In this document: positions 9,300 through 18,272 of the stretch, piece after piece
Position numbering within the stretch: position 1 is the stretch's first letter
How the letters are laid out: every line of letters begins with the position of its first letter
NCBI RefSeq assembly: GCF_006740045.1
Contig: NZ_AP019749.1
Span: 4,111,001 to 4,175,000 of the forward strand
Direction of reading: 5' to 3'
From: Comamonas terrigena NBRC 13299
Lineage (GTDB): Bacteria > Pseudomonadota > Gammaproteobacteria > Burkholderiales > Burkholderiaceae_C
DNA: 64,000 nucleotides
Position numbers and translations under genes: made by a program
Notes under the pieces: generated by a model
Database searches by the model: none
What the model saw: only the letters and a program-made list of their open reading frames with translations
Told to the model about the DNA's origin: nothing

Positions 9300-10427
9300 A
9301 TGAACGCCCCCCTGCCCGCCGCCGCTTCCGACAGCACCTCCGCCTGGGACAACCCCATGGGCACGGACGGATTCGAGTTCATCGAATTTGCCGCCCCCGA
9401 CCCCCAGGCCATGGGCAAGGTGTTCGAAAGCATGGGCTTTCGTGCCGTGGCCCGCCACCGCCACAAGAACGTGCTGCTGTACCGCCAGGGCGAGATCAAC
9501 TTCATCGTCAACGCCGAGCCCGACAGCTTTGCCCAGCGCTTTGCCCGCCTGCACGGCCCCAGCGTCTGCGCGATTGCCTTCCGCGTGCACGATGCCAAGG
9601 CCGCCTATGAGCGCGCCATCGCCCTGGGCGCCTGGGGCTATGCCGGCACGGCCACCCCGGGCGAGCTGAACATCCCCGCCATCAAGGGCGTGGGGGACAG
9701 CCTGATCTACCTGGTGGACCGCTGGCGCGGCAAAGGCGACGCACAACCCGGCGACATCGGCAACATCGGCTTCTTTGACGTGGACTTTGTGCCCCTGCCG
9801 GGCATCAGCAGCCAGGACATGCTGCACGTACCCGGCCATGGCCTGACCTATATCGACCACCTGACGCACAACGTGCACCGCGGCCGCATGGTGGAATGGG
9901 CCAGCTTCTACGAGCGCCTGTTCAACTTCCGCGAGATCAAGTACTTCGACATCGAAGGCCAGGTCACCGGCGTCAAGAGCAAGGCCATGACCAGCCCCTG
10001 CGGCAAGATCCGCATCCCCATCAACGAGGAAGGCAAAGAAAAAGCCGGCCAGATCCAGGAGTACCTGGACATGTACCAGGGCGAAGGCATCCAGCACATC
10101 GCCATGGGCTCGGACGACCTGTACACCACCGTGGACCACCTGCGTGCCAGCGGCGTGCGCCTGCTCGACACCATCGACACCTACTATGAACTGATCGACA
10201 AGCGCCTGCCCGAGCATGGCGAGCCGCTGGCCGAGCTGAAGCGACGCAAGATCCTGATCGACGGCACGGGCCAGAAGCTGCTGCTGCAGATCTTCAGCGA
10301 GAACCAGCTCGGGCCGATCTTCTTCGAGTTCATCCAGCGCAAGGGCGACGACGGCTTTGGCAACGGCAACTTCAAGGCGCTGTTCGAGAGCATCGAACTC
10401 GACCAGATGCGCCGGGGTGTGCTCTGA
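9300..10427 (+). CDS. hppD: 4-hydroxyphenylpyruvate dioxygenase
   Basis: Non-haem iron(II) dioxygenase converting 4-hydroxyphenylpyruvate to homogentisate, the committed step of tyrosine breakdown. The 375 residues contain two vicinal-oxygen-chelate domains. Iron ligands are His in YIDHLTHNV, His in GIQHIAMGSDD and Glu in FFEFIQRKGDDGFG; the C-terminal region GFGNGNFKALFESIE is the family signature. AGGAGA precedes the ATG. phhA follows after 58 bases on the same strand, and an AsnC regulator diverges upstream. The later homogentisate pathway genes are not in the window. Confidence 0.96.
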   Translation: MNAPLPAAASDSTSAWDNPMGTDGFEFIEFAAPDPQAMGKVFESMGFRAVARHRHKNVLLYRQGEINFIVNAEPDSFAQRFARLHGPSVCAIAFRVHDAKAAYERAIALGAWGYAGTATPGELNIPAIKGVGDSLIYLVDRWRGKGDAQPGDIGNIGFFDVDFVPLPGISSQDMLHVPGHGLTYIDHLTHNVHRGRMVEWASFYERLFNFREIKYFDIEGQVTGVKSKAMTSPCGKIRIPINEEGKEKAGQIQEYLDMYQGEGIQHIAMGSDDLYTTVDHLRASGVRLLDTIDTYYELIDKRLPEHGEPLAELKRRKILIDGTGQKLLLQIFSENQLGPIFFEFIQRKGDDGFGNGNFKALFESIELDQMRRGVL

Positions 10428-10485
10428 GCGGGGACACCAGAACTTCCAGCCACGTTGCGATATCCAATCTGTCAGGAGAGCCACC

Positions 10486-11337
10486 ATGGAAGTCCGCCCT
10501 GTCGTCTACGGCCAGTCCAGCCGCCCGCCGCGCGGAGACTACAGCCGTGCGGCCAGCGACTACACCTGCACGCAGAACTATGCGGCCTACACCGAGGTGG
10601 AGCACGCCACCTGGCGCCAGCTCTACGCCCGCCAGCGGGCGCTGCTGCCCGGGCGGGCCAGCAGCGACTTCATCGCCTGCCTGCCCCTGCTCGGGGCATC
10701 CGAGCGCATTCCACACTTCGAGGACATCAACACCCGCCTGCAGGCTGCCACCGGCTGGCAGCTCGTCGGCGTGCCCGGTCTGATTCCGGAAGTGGATTTC
10801 TTCCGCCTGCTCAGCCAGCGCCGGTTTCCGGTGACTGACTGGATCCGCACCCGGGACGAGCTGGACTACATCGTCGAGCCGGACATCTTTCACGACCTGT
10901 TCGGCCATGTGCCGCTGCTCTTTCATCCGGTGCTGGCCGACTACATGCAGGCCTACGGCGCGGGGGGGCTCAAGGCGGCCGACCTGGGCGCCACCGAGCT
11001 GCTGGCGCGCCTGTACTGGTACACCATCGAATTCGGCCTGGTGCGTGAAGCCGACGGCATCAAGGCCTATGGCGCGGGCATCCTCAGCTCCGCCGGCGAG
11101 CTGGCCTACAGCGTGACCAGCCCCATTCCCCAGCGCCTGCCACTGCAGCTGGAGCGCACCATGCGCACGCGCTACCGCATCGACGACTACCAGCACACCT
11201 ATTTCGTCATCGACGACCTGCAGCAGCTGCTGGACTTTGCCAGCAGCGACTTTGCACCGCTGTATGACCGCCTGCGTCAGCTGCCGGAGATCGCGGCCGA
11301 TGAACGGCTGCCAGGCGAAGCCAGCATTCCGGTCTGA
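10486..11337 (+). CDS. phhA: Phenylalanine 4-monooxygenase (tetrahydropterin-dependent)
   Basis: Hydroxylates phenylalanine to tyrosine using iron(II), O2 and a reduced pterin. The 283-residue protein is a single catalytic domain as in other bacterial PhhA proteins. Iron ligands are His136 and His141 (IFHDLFGHVP) and Glu182 (YTIEFGLV). The pterin-contact region GVPGLIPEVDFF is present. The start at 10486 follows AGGAGA (10474-10479). It lies 58 bases behind hppD, so phenylalanine would feed through tyrosine to homogentisate. The recycling enzyme pterin carbinolamine dehydratase (phhB) is not in the window, but a FolM/FolB gene set that could make the cofactor lies at 32.5-34.1 kb. Confidence 0.95.
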   Translation: MEVRPVVYGQSSRPPRGDYSRAASDYTCTQNYAAYTEVEHATWRQLYARQRALLPGRASSDFIACLPLLGASERIPHFEDINTRLQAATGWQLVGVPGLIPEVDFFRLLSQRRFPVTDWIRTRDELDYIVEPDIFHDLFGHVPLLFHPVLADYMQAYGAGGLKAADLGATELLARLYWYTIEFGLVREADGIKAYGAGILSSAGELAYSVTSPIPQRLPLQLERTMRTRYRIDDYQHTYFVIDDLQQLLDFASSDFAPLYDRLRQLPEIAADERLPGEASIPV

Positions 11338-11702
11338 ACCGCGCTCAGCGGCACATGCCGCTGGGAGCAGTCTGTTTTTCATAGCAGCTGCTGTGCGATC
11401 GTGCTTCATTTGGTGTGCATTTGCATCACCAACCGCCCGCACAACCCCACCGGCAGCTCCCCTTTTGCAAGCAGCAGGCCTGCGCGCCGCTCCCGCCCGT
11501 ACGCCGCACAAGGCCGGCATCTGCGACCCAGGAACCTGCCGCAGCGGCGCCGTCCCGTCCAGGCGTCACACGCCGAAACCGCTATGCACGTACAGTGCCT
11601 ATAGTCACGACCATCGGATTTTCTGCGCAGGCCGGCACGGCTGTGCCGCGCGCAGCGCCTGTGTCCCATCCACCGCACCCCTTGTTTTTCACCGCTTTGA
11701 CT
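11338..11702. other. Intergenic region between phhA and the mechanosensitive channel gene
   Basis: 365 bases without a convincing gene. A hairpin (CAGCGGC-ACAT-GCCGCTG, 11346-11363) follows phhA and a short T run appears about 12 bases later, a weak terminator. A palindrome TTGGTG-N11-CACCAA lies at 11410-11432. TATAGT at 11600-11605 could be the -10 box of the downstream gene, but no -35 is visible. The upstream frame of the channel gene is open here, so part of the region could be coding if its start has been placed too late. Confidence 0.4.
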
Positions 11703-14195
11703 GTGCCGACTTCCATCCTGTCCTTTTGCCCCACCCGCCTGCTGCGCTGGCTGCTGGCCCTGCATCTGGCCCTGCTGGGCTGCATGGGTGTGGCCCATGC
11801 AGCCGACGCGCTGCTCCCTCCCGAACCCCAGGTCACGCCACAGGCACAGATCCAGGCCGCCGCGGCCTCGCTCGACAAGGTGCGCAAATCGCTGGACGAC
11901 GCCGAGACCTCGGACACGCTGCAGGTCCTGGCCGATCAGGCGCTGAAATCCAAGCGCGACGCCGATGCCGCCGTCACCGCCCTGGAGCCGCTGCTCAAGC
12001 AGCTGGACCAGCGGGTGGAGCAGCTCGGCACCAAGGTCGAAGGGGTGGAGGAAAGCACCGACCTCACCCGCCAGCGCAAGGAGCTGGCCCAGGAACACGG
12101 CGACCTGGACTCCGCCATCAAGCGCGGGAAACTGCTGTCGGTGGAAGCTGCGCAGACGGCCGAATCCATCGAGAAGCTGCGCACCCAGCAGTTCAACGCC
12201 CAGATCGCCAGCAAGGCCTTGTCGCCGCTGTCGCCCGCGCTGTGGAAACAGTTCTCCGAACAGCTGCCGCTGGACCTGCAGCGCATCAGCGGGCTCACCC
12301 GCCTGGGCCAGGCCAGCTTCCGCGCGGCGATTGCCGAACATGGCTGGGCCATGCCGCTGCGCGGCATCGTGCTGGCCTTGCTGCTGTTGTTCCCGCTGCG
12401 CATGGGCCTGCGCCACCTGGGCTACCGCTATGCCGCGTCGGAGCGCGCCCCGGACGGCCGCCTGCGGCGCACCGGCCTGGCCGTGTGGCTGCTGCTGGTG
12501 GGCACGGTGCTGCCCGGCCTGGCCAGCCTGGTGTTCATCGAACACCTGCGTGCCATCGATGCCATCACGCCGCGCCTGCAAAGTGTGGCCGACGCCTGGA
12601 TCCAGGCGGCCTTTGTGGCGGCCTTCTTCCTGTCCATCAGTGCCAGCACGCTGGTGCCCAAGCGCCCCAGCTGGCGCCTGCTGGCGATCGACGACATTGC
12701 CGCCCCCACCCTCACCCGCTATGCCTGGGGTGCCGCCTTCCTGACCTGGTTCGCCATGATGCTCAATGCCGTGGACATTGCCGCACGCACCAGCGCGGTG
12801 AGCACAGTGGCGCTGGACGGGCTGATCGCGCTGACCTATGTGGGCCTGATCCTGTCGGTGCTGGTCACCATCACCCAGCAGCGCCAGCGCCTGGCCGCGC
12901 CCGCCATCAAGGGCGAACATGGGGACGCCGGCCGTCCCGTGCAGCGCAGCAGCTGGCTGATGTTCGCCTGGCTGGGCGGGCATCTGACGGTGCTGGCCGC
13001 CCTGGTGGCGGCCCTGCTGGGCTATCTGAACTTCTCGGTGTTCGTGGCCACGCAGATGGTGTGGATCACCGTGGTGGTGCTGGCCACGTCGCTGCTGATG
13101 AAGTTTGCCGACGACCTGTGCACCTGGTTCTTCTCACCGGACAGCCGCCCCGGCCGCGGTCTGGCCCAGGGCATGGGGCTGCGCCCCACCCGGGTGGAAC
13201 AGGTGGGCGTGCTGCTGTCGGCCCTGCTGCGCGTCAGCCTGCTGCTGCTGGGCCTGGCCGCACTGACTGCGCCTTTTGGCAATGCCAGCAGCCTGCTGGG
13301 CTGGACGGCCAGCGCCGCCCAGGGTGGGCTGCCGGTGGGAGACACCGTGCTCAAGCCCATGGCCATCGGCCGCGCACTGGTGGTGCTGGTGATCGGCCTG
13401 ACCGTCTTCCGCGTGCTGCAGCACTGGCTGGTGGAAACCTATCTGCCCAAGACCGATCTGGACATCGGCGCGCGCAACTCCATCAGCACGGTGGCCCGCT
13501 ATGTGGGCATCATCCTTTCGGGCCTGTGGACGCTGGCCGCACTGGGCATCGGCTTTGAGAAAGTGGCGCTGCTGGCCAGTGCGCTGTCCGTGGGTATCGG
13601 TTTCGGTCTGCAAGCCATCACGCAGAACTTTGTCTCCGGCCTGATCCTGCTGGCCGAGCGCCCGGTAAAGCTGGGCGACCGCGTGCGCATCGGCGACCAG
13701 GTGGGCGATATCCGCCGCATCAGCGTGCGGGCCACCGAGATCCAGACCGACGACAAGTCCACCCTGATCGTTCCCAACTCCGAGCTGATCACCAAGTCCG
13801 TGCAGAACCTGACGATGGACGGCGCCTTGGGCCGCATTTCCATCGCTTTTGCGGTGCCGCTGAGCACCGATGTGGTCCGCCTCAAGGAACTGCTGCTGGG
13901 CATTTACCGCAGCCACGAAGCCGTGCTGGAGGCCCCGGCTCCGTCGATGTACGTGGATTCGCTCAGTGGCAGCGTGATCAACATCACCAGCTTCGGCCAT
14001 GTCTCCAGCCCGCGCCAGGTCTACAGCACGCGCAGCGACCTGCTGTTCGAGCTGCTGCGCCAGACCGCCGAGCAAGGCATTGCGCTGTCCTCGGCCACGG
14101 ACATCCACCTGGTGCGCAACCGGGCCGATGCGGCGCCGGTGCCCCCGACCACGCCCGCTGCGCCTGAGCCCGCCAGCCATACGCCAACCGCCTGA
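11703..14195 (+). CDS. Large mechanosensitive ion channel, MscS superfamily (MscK-like)
   Basis: About 830 residues if the GTG at 11703 is the start, which gives a signal peptide (RLLRWLLALHLALLG ... VAHA). The frame is open upstream to 11415, so the start is uncertain. A periplasmic, coiled-coil-rich region follows (ASLDKVRKSLDDAE, LTRQRKELAQEHGDLD), then about eight to ten membrane helices. The conserved MscS core lies near residues 620-750: pore-lining GLQAITQNFVSGLILLAERPVKLGD, then the beta domain RISVRATEIQTDDKSTLIVPNSELI. The C-terminal cytosolic domain ends in a Pro/Ala tail. Such proteins open on membrane stretch and release solutes in osmotic downshock. Confidence 0.88.
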   Translation: MPTSILSFCPTRLLRWLLALHLALLGCMGVAHAADALLPPEPQVTPQAQIQAAAASLDKVRKSLDDAETSDTLQVLADQALKSKRDADAAVTALEPLLKQLDQRVEQLGTKVEGVEESTDLTRQRKELAQEHGDLDSAIKRGKLLSVEAAQTAESIEKLRTQQFNAQIASKALSPLSPALWKQFSEQLPLDLQRISGLTRLGQASFRAAIAEHGWAMPLRGIVLALLLLFPLRMGLRHLGYRYAASERAPDGRLRRTGLAVWLLLVGTVLPGLASLVFIEHLRAIDAITPRLQSVADAWIQAAFVAAFFLSISASTLVPKRPSWRLLAIDDIAAPTLTRYAWGAAFLTWFAMMLNAVDIAARTSAVSTVALDGLIALTYVGLILSVLVTITQQRQRLAAPAIKGEHGDAGRPVQRSSWLMFAWLGGHLTVLAALVAALLGYLNFSVFVATQMVWITVVVLATSLLMKFADDLCTWFFSPDSRPGRGLAQGMGLRPTRVEQVGVLLSALLRVSLLLLGLAALTAPFGNASSLLGWTASAAQGGLPVGDTVLKPMAIGRALVVLVIGLTVFRVLQHWLVETYLPKTDLDIGARNSISTVARYVGIILSGLWTLAALGIGFEKVALLASALSVGIGFGLQAITQNFVSGLILLAERPVKLGDRVRIGDQVGDIRRISVRATEIQTDDKSTLIVPNSELITKSVQNLTMDGALGRISIAFAVPLSTDVVRLKELLLGIYRSHEAVLEAPAPSMYVDSLSGSVINITSFGHVSSPRQVYSTRSDLLFELLRQTAEQGIALSSATDIHLVRNRADAAPVPPTTPAAPEPASHTPTA

Positions 14196-14237
14196 CCCCG
14201 CACCGCCTTGCGCACAGGCAGCGCCGGGTACAGCCGT

Positions 14238-15245
14238 CTACATGATGGACCGGGCCTCGGCCTGCGCAGTCCCGGTCTCTATCCCACCCATCGGGCGCCC
14301 CGCTGGCCGGGCCTGTGGCTCCTGCGCCACCAGTTGGCGCACCAGCGTCCACAGCGCCGGGGCCTGCAGCATCTCCACATGGGCCATGCCGTTGAGCCAC
14401 AGCGGCGTGGCGCCTTCCAGCAAGGCCGTGGTGCCGGGGAAGACCATATTGTCCGTATCGGACAGCGCACAATGCCATTGCACCCGGCTGGCCGTGCTGC
14501 CGGGCCGTGCCTCGTCCCGCTGCAGTTGCTGCAGCCAGGCGTTGCCGGGGCGCATCTGCGCCACATTCGGCCCCAGTGCCCAGTAAGCCATCCAGGTGCC
14601 GTGGTGGGGGCTGCCCGCCGTCACCACCTGCTGCGGGCGGTGGGGGGCATCGGCATCCGTCAGGCTGCGCAACCAGTCCCGTACCACCAGCCCGCCCATG
14701 CTGTGCGCCACCACCACCGGCGCCCGGCCCGTGGCCGCCTGCATGCGCCGGACCGCACCGTCCAGCACCGCCCGGCCCGTGCCCACACGGTGCAGCAGCA
14801 ACGGCATGCTGACCGCAATGCAGGGCACCCCTGCGGCACGCAGCTGGTGCAGCGCATCGGCCCAGATAGCACGGTTGCAGAGCCAGCCATGCACCAGCAC
14901 CACGCCAGCGCTGCCCACGGGCCGGCCCGGCGGACGATCGGGCACATAGTCCGCCTGGGCGTGCTCGGCCCAGGGCATGTCCCAGCCAAAGGCGCGCAGC
15001 GACACGCGGCATTCCGCATTCCAGGCCCGCAACAGCGTCGCCAGCGGCAGCGGCGGCTCGCCCCGGCTGCGCCGCACCAGGGCCAGGCAGACAAACTGCT
15101 GCCCCAGCCACCAGCGCCCCGCCAGCGCCCACAGCAACGCCCCGCCCAGCGCCCATGGCACCGATTGCGGCCAGGCCCAGGCCAGCCAGACCACCAGCAC
15201 TGCCAGATTCAGCAACGTCATTCCCCGCAACCACCAGGCCACCAT
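14238..15245 (-). CDS. Alpha/beta-hydrolase, lipase-like, membrane-anchored
   Basis: A 335-residue hydrolase with two hydrophobic N-terminal segments (TLLNLAVLVVWLAWAW and WALGGALLWALAG), suggesting an inner-membrane anchor. The alpha/beta-hydrolase core includes an oxyanion-type VLVHGWLCNRAIW and the nucleophile elbow VVAHSMGGLVV. Further conserved pieces are TAGSPHHGTWMAYWALG and NGMAHVEML (likely catalytic His). This resembles the triacylglycerol lipase/PGAP1-like group. An alternative start at 15221 would remove eight residues. It converges with the channel gene and diverges from fadD, so a role in releasing fatty acids for FadD is conceivable but unproven. Confidence 0.82.
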   Translation of the reverse strand: MVAWWLRGMTLLNLAVLVVWLAWAWPQSVPWALGGALLWALAGRWWLGQQFVCLALVRRSRGEPPLPLATLLRAWNAECRVSLRAFGWDMPWAEHAQADYVPDRPPGRPVGSAGVVLVHGWLCNRAIWADALHQLRAAGVPCIAVSMPLLLHRVGTGRAVLDGAVRRMQAATGRAPVVVAHSMGGLVVRDWLRSLTDADAPHRPQQVVTAGSPHHGTWMAYWALGPNVAQMRPGNAWLQQLQRDEARPGSTASRVQWHCALSDTDNMVFPGTTALLEGATPLWLNGMAHVEMLQAPALWTLVRQLVAQEPQARPAGRPMGGIETGTAQAEARSIM

Positions 15246-15410
15246 GGGTCAGTTCCTCCTGCCTGCATTGTGACCATGCAGGCCTGTGCCGCCCCGCGCG
15301 CACTTTGCGGACCTTCCCTAATCCCTAGGACAAGCCCGATGGCGCAGCCCAGGCAGCCACACAGAATGGACACACTTTTTGTCACCCATTTCCCCGCAAC
15401 AGGAGAAAGC

Positions 15411-17108
15411 ATGGACCGCATTTGGCTGCAGCACTACCCCGAAGGCGTGCCCGCTGACATAGACACCACCCAGTACCGCTCGGTGGCCGATTTGCTGGAG
15501 GAGTCCTTCAAGCGCCATGCCAGCCATCCGTTTTCGGTCTGCATGGATGTGTGGATGGACTATGCCGAACTGGACCGGCTCTCCGCCCGCCTGGGCGCCT
15601 GGCTGCAAACCCTGGGACTGGAGCCCGGTGCTCGCGTGGCCATCATGCTGCCCAATGTGCCGCAGTTCGCGGTGACCATGGCCGCCGTGCTGCGTGCCGG
15701 CTACACCTGTGTGAATGTGAACCCGCTCTACACCCCGCGCGAACTGGAACACCAGCTCAAGGATTCCGGCGCCACGGCCATCGTGATTCTGGAGAACTTT
15801 GCCCACACGCTGGCCCAGGTGCTGGAGCGCACCCAGGTCCGGCATGTCTGCCTGACCTCCATGGGAGATCTGCTGGGCCCGGTGTTCGGCCGCTGGATCA
15901 CTTTTGCCGTGCGCCACCTGGCCAAGATGGTGCCGCCCTTCGATCTGCCGCTGCAAGGGCGCACGCTCACCCACTTCCGCGATGCGCTGTCCCAGGGCGC
16001 CAACCGCACGCTGCAGCCCAGCCAGGCCACGCACGACTCCATCGCCTTCCTGCAGTACACCGGCGGCACCACCGGCCTGTCCAAGGGCGCAGTGCTGACC
16101 CATCGCAACATCATCGCCGCCACGCTGCAGGCCGAAGCCTGGTTTGCCCCCGCGCTCAAGGGCCTGCCCGACCTGTCGAAAGTCCACAGCATCGCCGCAC
16201 TGCCGCTGTACCACATCTTCGCGCTCACGCTGTGCCTGCTCGCCATTCGCCAGGGCTCCAGCCTGAGCCTGATTCCCAACCCGCGCGACATCCCCAAATT
16301 TGTCGATGTGCTGGCCAAGCGGCCATTCCACCTCCTGCCGGCGGTGAACACGCTGTTCAACGCCCTGCTGCAAAACCCCAAGTTCCGCACGCTGGACTTT
16401 TCACAGTTGCGCGCCTCGCAGGCCGGTGGCATGGCCGCCAGCGAAGGCACGGCCAAGCAGTGGCAGCAGGTGACGGGCTGCCCCATGATCGAAGGCTGGG
16501 GCATGAGCGAGACCTGCGCCATCGGCACCAACAACCCGGTGACATCCCAGCATTTCACCGGCAGCATCGGCCTGCCGCTGCCGGGCATCGACATCACCAT
16601 CAAGGACGACGAAGGCAACGACCGCCCGCTGGGCGAATCCGGCGAAATCTGCATCCGCGGCCCCAACGTGATGGCCGGCTACTACAACCAGCCCGAGGAA
16701 ACTGCCAAGACCTTCACCGCCGACGGCTTCATGCGCACCGGCGACATCGGCGTCATGGACGAGCAAGGCTATACCCGCATCATCGACCGCAAGAAGGACA
16801 TGATCCTGGTCAGTGGCTTCAACGTCTTCCCCAACGAGATCGAGAACGTCATCTCCCTGTGCCCCGGCGTGGTGGAATGTGCGGCCATCGGAGTGCCGGA
16901 CGAACATTCGGGCGAAGCCGTGAAGGTGTTCGTGGTGCGCAATGACCCATCGCTGACCGAAGAAGCGGTGATTCGCCACTGCCACGCCCACCTCACGGGC
17001 TACAAATGCCCGCGCTTCGTGGAGTTCCGCGACGAGCTGCCCAAGACCAATGTGGGCAAGATCCTGCGGCGCGAACTGCGCAGTCCGGCTGCGCCAGCGC
17101 CGCATTGA
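15411..17108 (+). CDS. fadD: Long-chain acyl-CoA synthetase
   Basis: ATP-dependent fatty-acid:CoA ligase of the ANL superfamily, 565 residues, the usual FadD length. The phosphate loop is YTGGTTGLSKGAVLTHRN (about residues 217-234), the second core motif GWGMSET, then GEICIRGPNVMAGYYN and the hinge region RTGDIG ... IIDRKKDMILVSGFNVFP. The C-terminal lysine motif is PKTNVGKILRRELR. The start at 15411 has AGGAGA eight bases upstream. The frame is open far upstream (to 14208), but that part is antisense to the lipase gene and not protein-like. It activates imported fatty acids for beta-oxidation. Confidence 0.94.
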   Translation: MDRIWLQHYPEGVPADIDTTQYRSVADLLEESFKRHASHPFSVCMDVWMDYAELDRLSARLGAWLQTLGLEPGARVAIMLPNVPQFAVTMAAVLRAGYTCVNVNPLYTPRELEHQLKDSGATAIVILENFAHTLAQVLERTQVRHVCLTSMGDLLGPVFGRWITFAVRHLAKMVPPFDLPLQGRTLTHFRDALSQGANRTLQPSQATHDSIAFLQYTGGTTGLSKGAVLTHRNIIAATLQAEAWFAPALKGLPDLSKVHSIAALPLYHIFALTLCLLAIRQGSSLSLIPNPRDIPKFVDVLAKRPFHLLPAVNTLFNALLQNPKFRTLDFSQLRASQAGGMAASEGTAKQWQQVTGCPMIEGWGMSETCAIGTNNPVTSQHFTGSIGLPLPGIDITIKDDEGNDRPLGESGEICIRGPNVMAGYYNQPEETAKTFTADGFMRTGDIGVMDEQGYTRIIDRKKDMILVSGFNVFPNEIENVISLCPGVVECAAIGVPDEHSGEAVKVFVVRNDPSLTEEAVIRHCHAHLTGYKCPRFVEFRDELPKTNVGKILRRELRSPAAPAPH

Positions 17109-17180
17109 TCCTGCCCGCTGTGCCTCCTCTATGCCCCCCACCCCGCTCCGGTGGCGCGGGGTTTGCTTTGCTGAGACTGC

Positions 17181-18113
17181 ATGACTGCTGCCCCCCTGCT
17201 CTGGCCTGAAATCACTGTCCTCGAACGCGGCTGGCTGTCCGCCAACAACTACCTGTTCCAGGCGAGCGGGCCTGACAGCGCCGCCGCGCTGGTGGACACC
17301 GGCTACTGCCTCCATGCCGAGCAGACCGTGGCCCTGGTGCAGGACAGCCTGGGGGCCCTGCCGCTGGCGCGCATCCTCAACACCCACCTGCACAGCGACC
17401 ACTGCGGCGGCAATGCGGCGCTGCAGGCCGCCTACCCGGACGTGCAGACCTGGATCCCCCCAGGCGAAGCCGCCGCGGTCCGCGTCTGGGACGAAGAGAG
17501 GCTGAGCTACCGCCCCACCGGCCAGGACTGTCCGCGCTTTCGTGTGGAGGGACTGCTGCAGGCCGGTACCGAGGTCATGCTGGGCAGCCGCCCCTGGCAG
17601 GTGCATGCGGCACCGGGCCACGACCCGCATTCCGTCATCCTGTTCGAGCCCGAGCGGCGCCTGCTGATCTCGGCCGATGCATTGTGGGAGCACGGCTTTG
17701 GCGTGGTCTTCCCCGAGATCGAAGGCATCCACGCCTTTGCCGAGGTCGGTGCCACGCTGGACATCATCGAGGCACTGCAGCCCGCCGTGGTGCTGCCCGG
17801 CCACGGCGCGCTGTTCACCGATGTGGCTGCAGCCCTGACCGAGGCACGACGCAAGCTGACCGGCTTTGTGGCCGATCCGCGCAAACACGCGCGCTACGCC
17901 GCCAAGGTGCTGCTGAAATACAAGCTGCTGGAATGGCAGCAGATTGCCGCGGCCGACGCCCTCCGGTGGATGCTGGCCACCCCCTACTTCCGCACGCTGC
18001 ACACCCGCTACTTTGCCGCCGACACGCCCACCGCCTGGGCACAGAGCCTGGTGCACGAGCTGGAGCGCTCCGGCGCCGCCGCCGTGCAGGGCGGGGTGCT
18101 GCACAACCGCTGA
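17181..18113 (+). CDS. MBL-fold metallo-hydrolase
   Basis: A 310-residue metallo-beta-lactamase-fold hydrolase. The zinc motif is NTHLHSDHCGGN (about residues 70-81); other metal ligands are His in AAPGHDPHS, Asp in LISADALWEHG and His in LPGHGALF. A C-terminal helical domain of about 90 residues follows (LTEARRKLTGFVADPRKHA). Proteins of this shape include glyoxalase II-like and quorum-lactonase-like enzymes, so the substrate cannot be named. It begins 72 bases after fadD on the same strand and converges with the lytic transglycosylase gene. Confidence 0.88.
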   Translation: MTAAPLLWPEITVLERGWLSANNYLFQASGPDSAAALVDTGYCLHAEQTVALVQDSLGALPLARILNTHLHSDHCGGNAALQAAYPDVQTWIPPGEAAAVRVWDEERLSYRPTGQDCPRFRVEGLLQAGTEVMLGSRPWQVHAAPGHDPHSVILFEPERRLLISADALWEHGFGVVFPEIEGIHAFAEVGATLDIIEALQPAVVLPGHGALFTDVAAALTEARRKLTGFVADPRKHARYAAKVLLKYKLLEWQQIAAADALRWMLATPYFRTLHTRYFAADTPTAWAQSLVHELERSGAAAVQGGVLHNR

Positions 18114-18130
18114 CGGCTTGGCACCCCATG

Positions 18131-18172
18131 AAAAAAGCCGCCTCCCCCGTCTCACGGCATGGAAAGCGGCTT
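18131..18172 (-). terminator. Terminator downstream of the lytic transglycosylase gene
   Basis: On the minus strand AAGCCGC (18166-18172) pairs with GCGGCTT (18135-18141) and is followed by TTTT; the loop is 24 bases. It lies beyond the in-frame tail at 18198-18272, so the slt transcript would include that tail. Confidence 0.6.
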
Positions 18173-18197
18173 GCGGTCCACCACAGGTGTGCTTAGC

Positions 18198-18272
18198 TCA
18201 GGGCTTTCTGGCGCGCCAGCCCAGCACCAGCGTTGCGGCCAGCGCCAGCAGCGTGCCGGTGGACACGAGGAG
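18198..18272 (-). other. In-frame membrane-anchor-like tail directly after the slt stop codon
   Basis: Right after the TGA of the transglycosylase, the same frame continues for 24 codons to a second TGA. It encodes LLVSTG, then a hydrophobic stretch TLLALAATLVLGW and a basic end RARKP. A hydrophobic helix followed by arginines resembles a C-terminal membrane anchor. A GTG at 18264-18266 could also start an independent 22-residue peptide. A chance open stretch in GC-rich DNA is a real alternative. Confidence 0.35.

Noticed and set aside
14208..15410. Long open frame fused upstream of fadD
   Set aside because: It runs antisense through the lipase gene and has shadow-like composition; fadD has its own ribosome site and family start at 15411.
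16401..18155. 584-codon open frame on the minus strand opposite fadD and the MBL gene
   Set aside because: Both plus-strand genes are clearly real, with all active-site motifs, and the reverse frame is a typical high-GC shadow.
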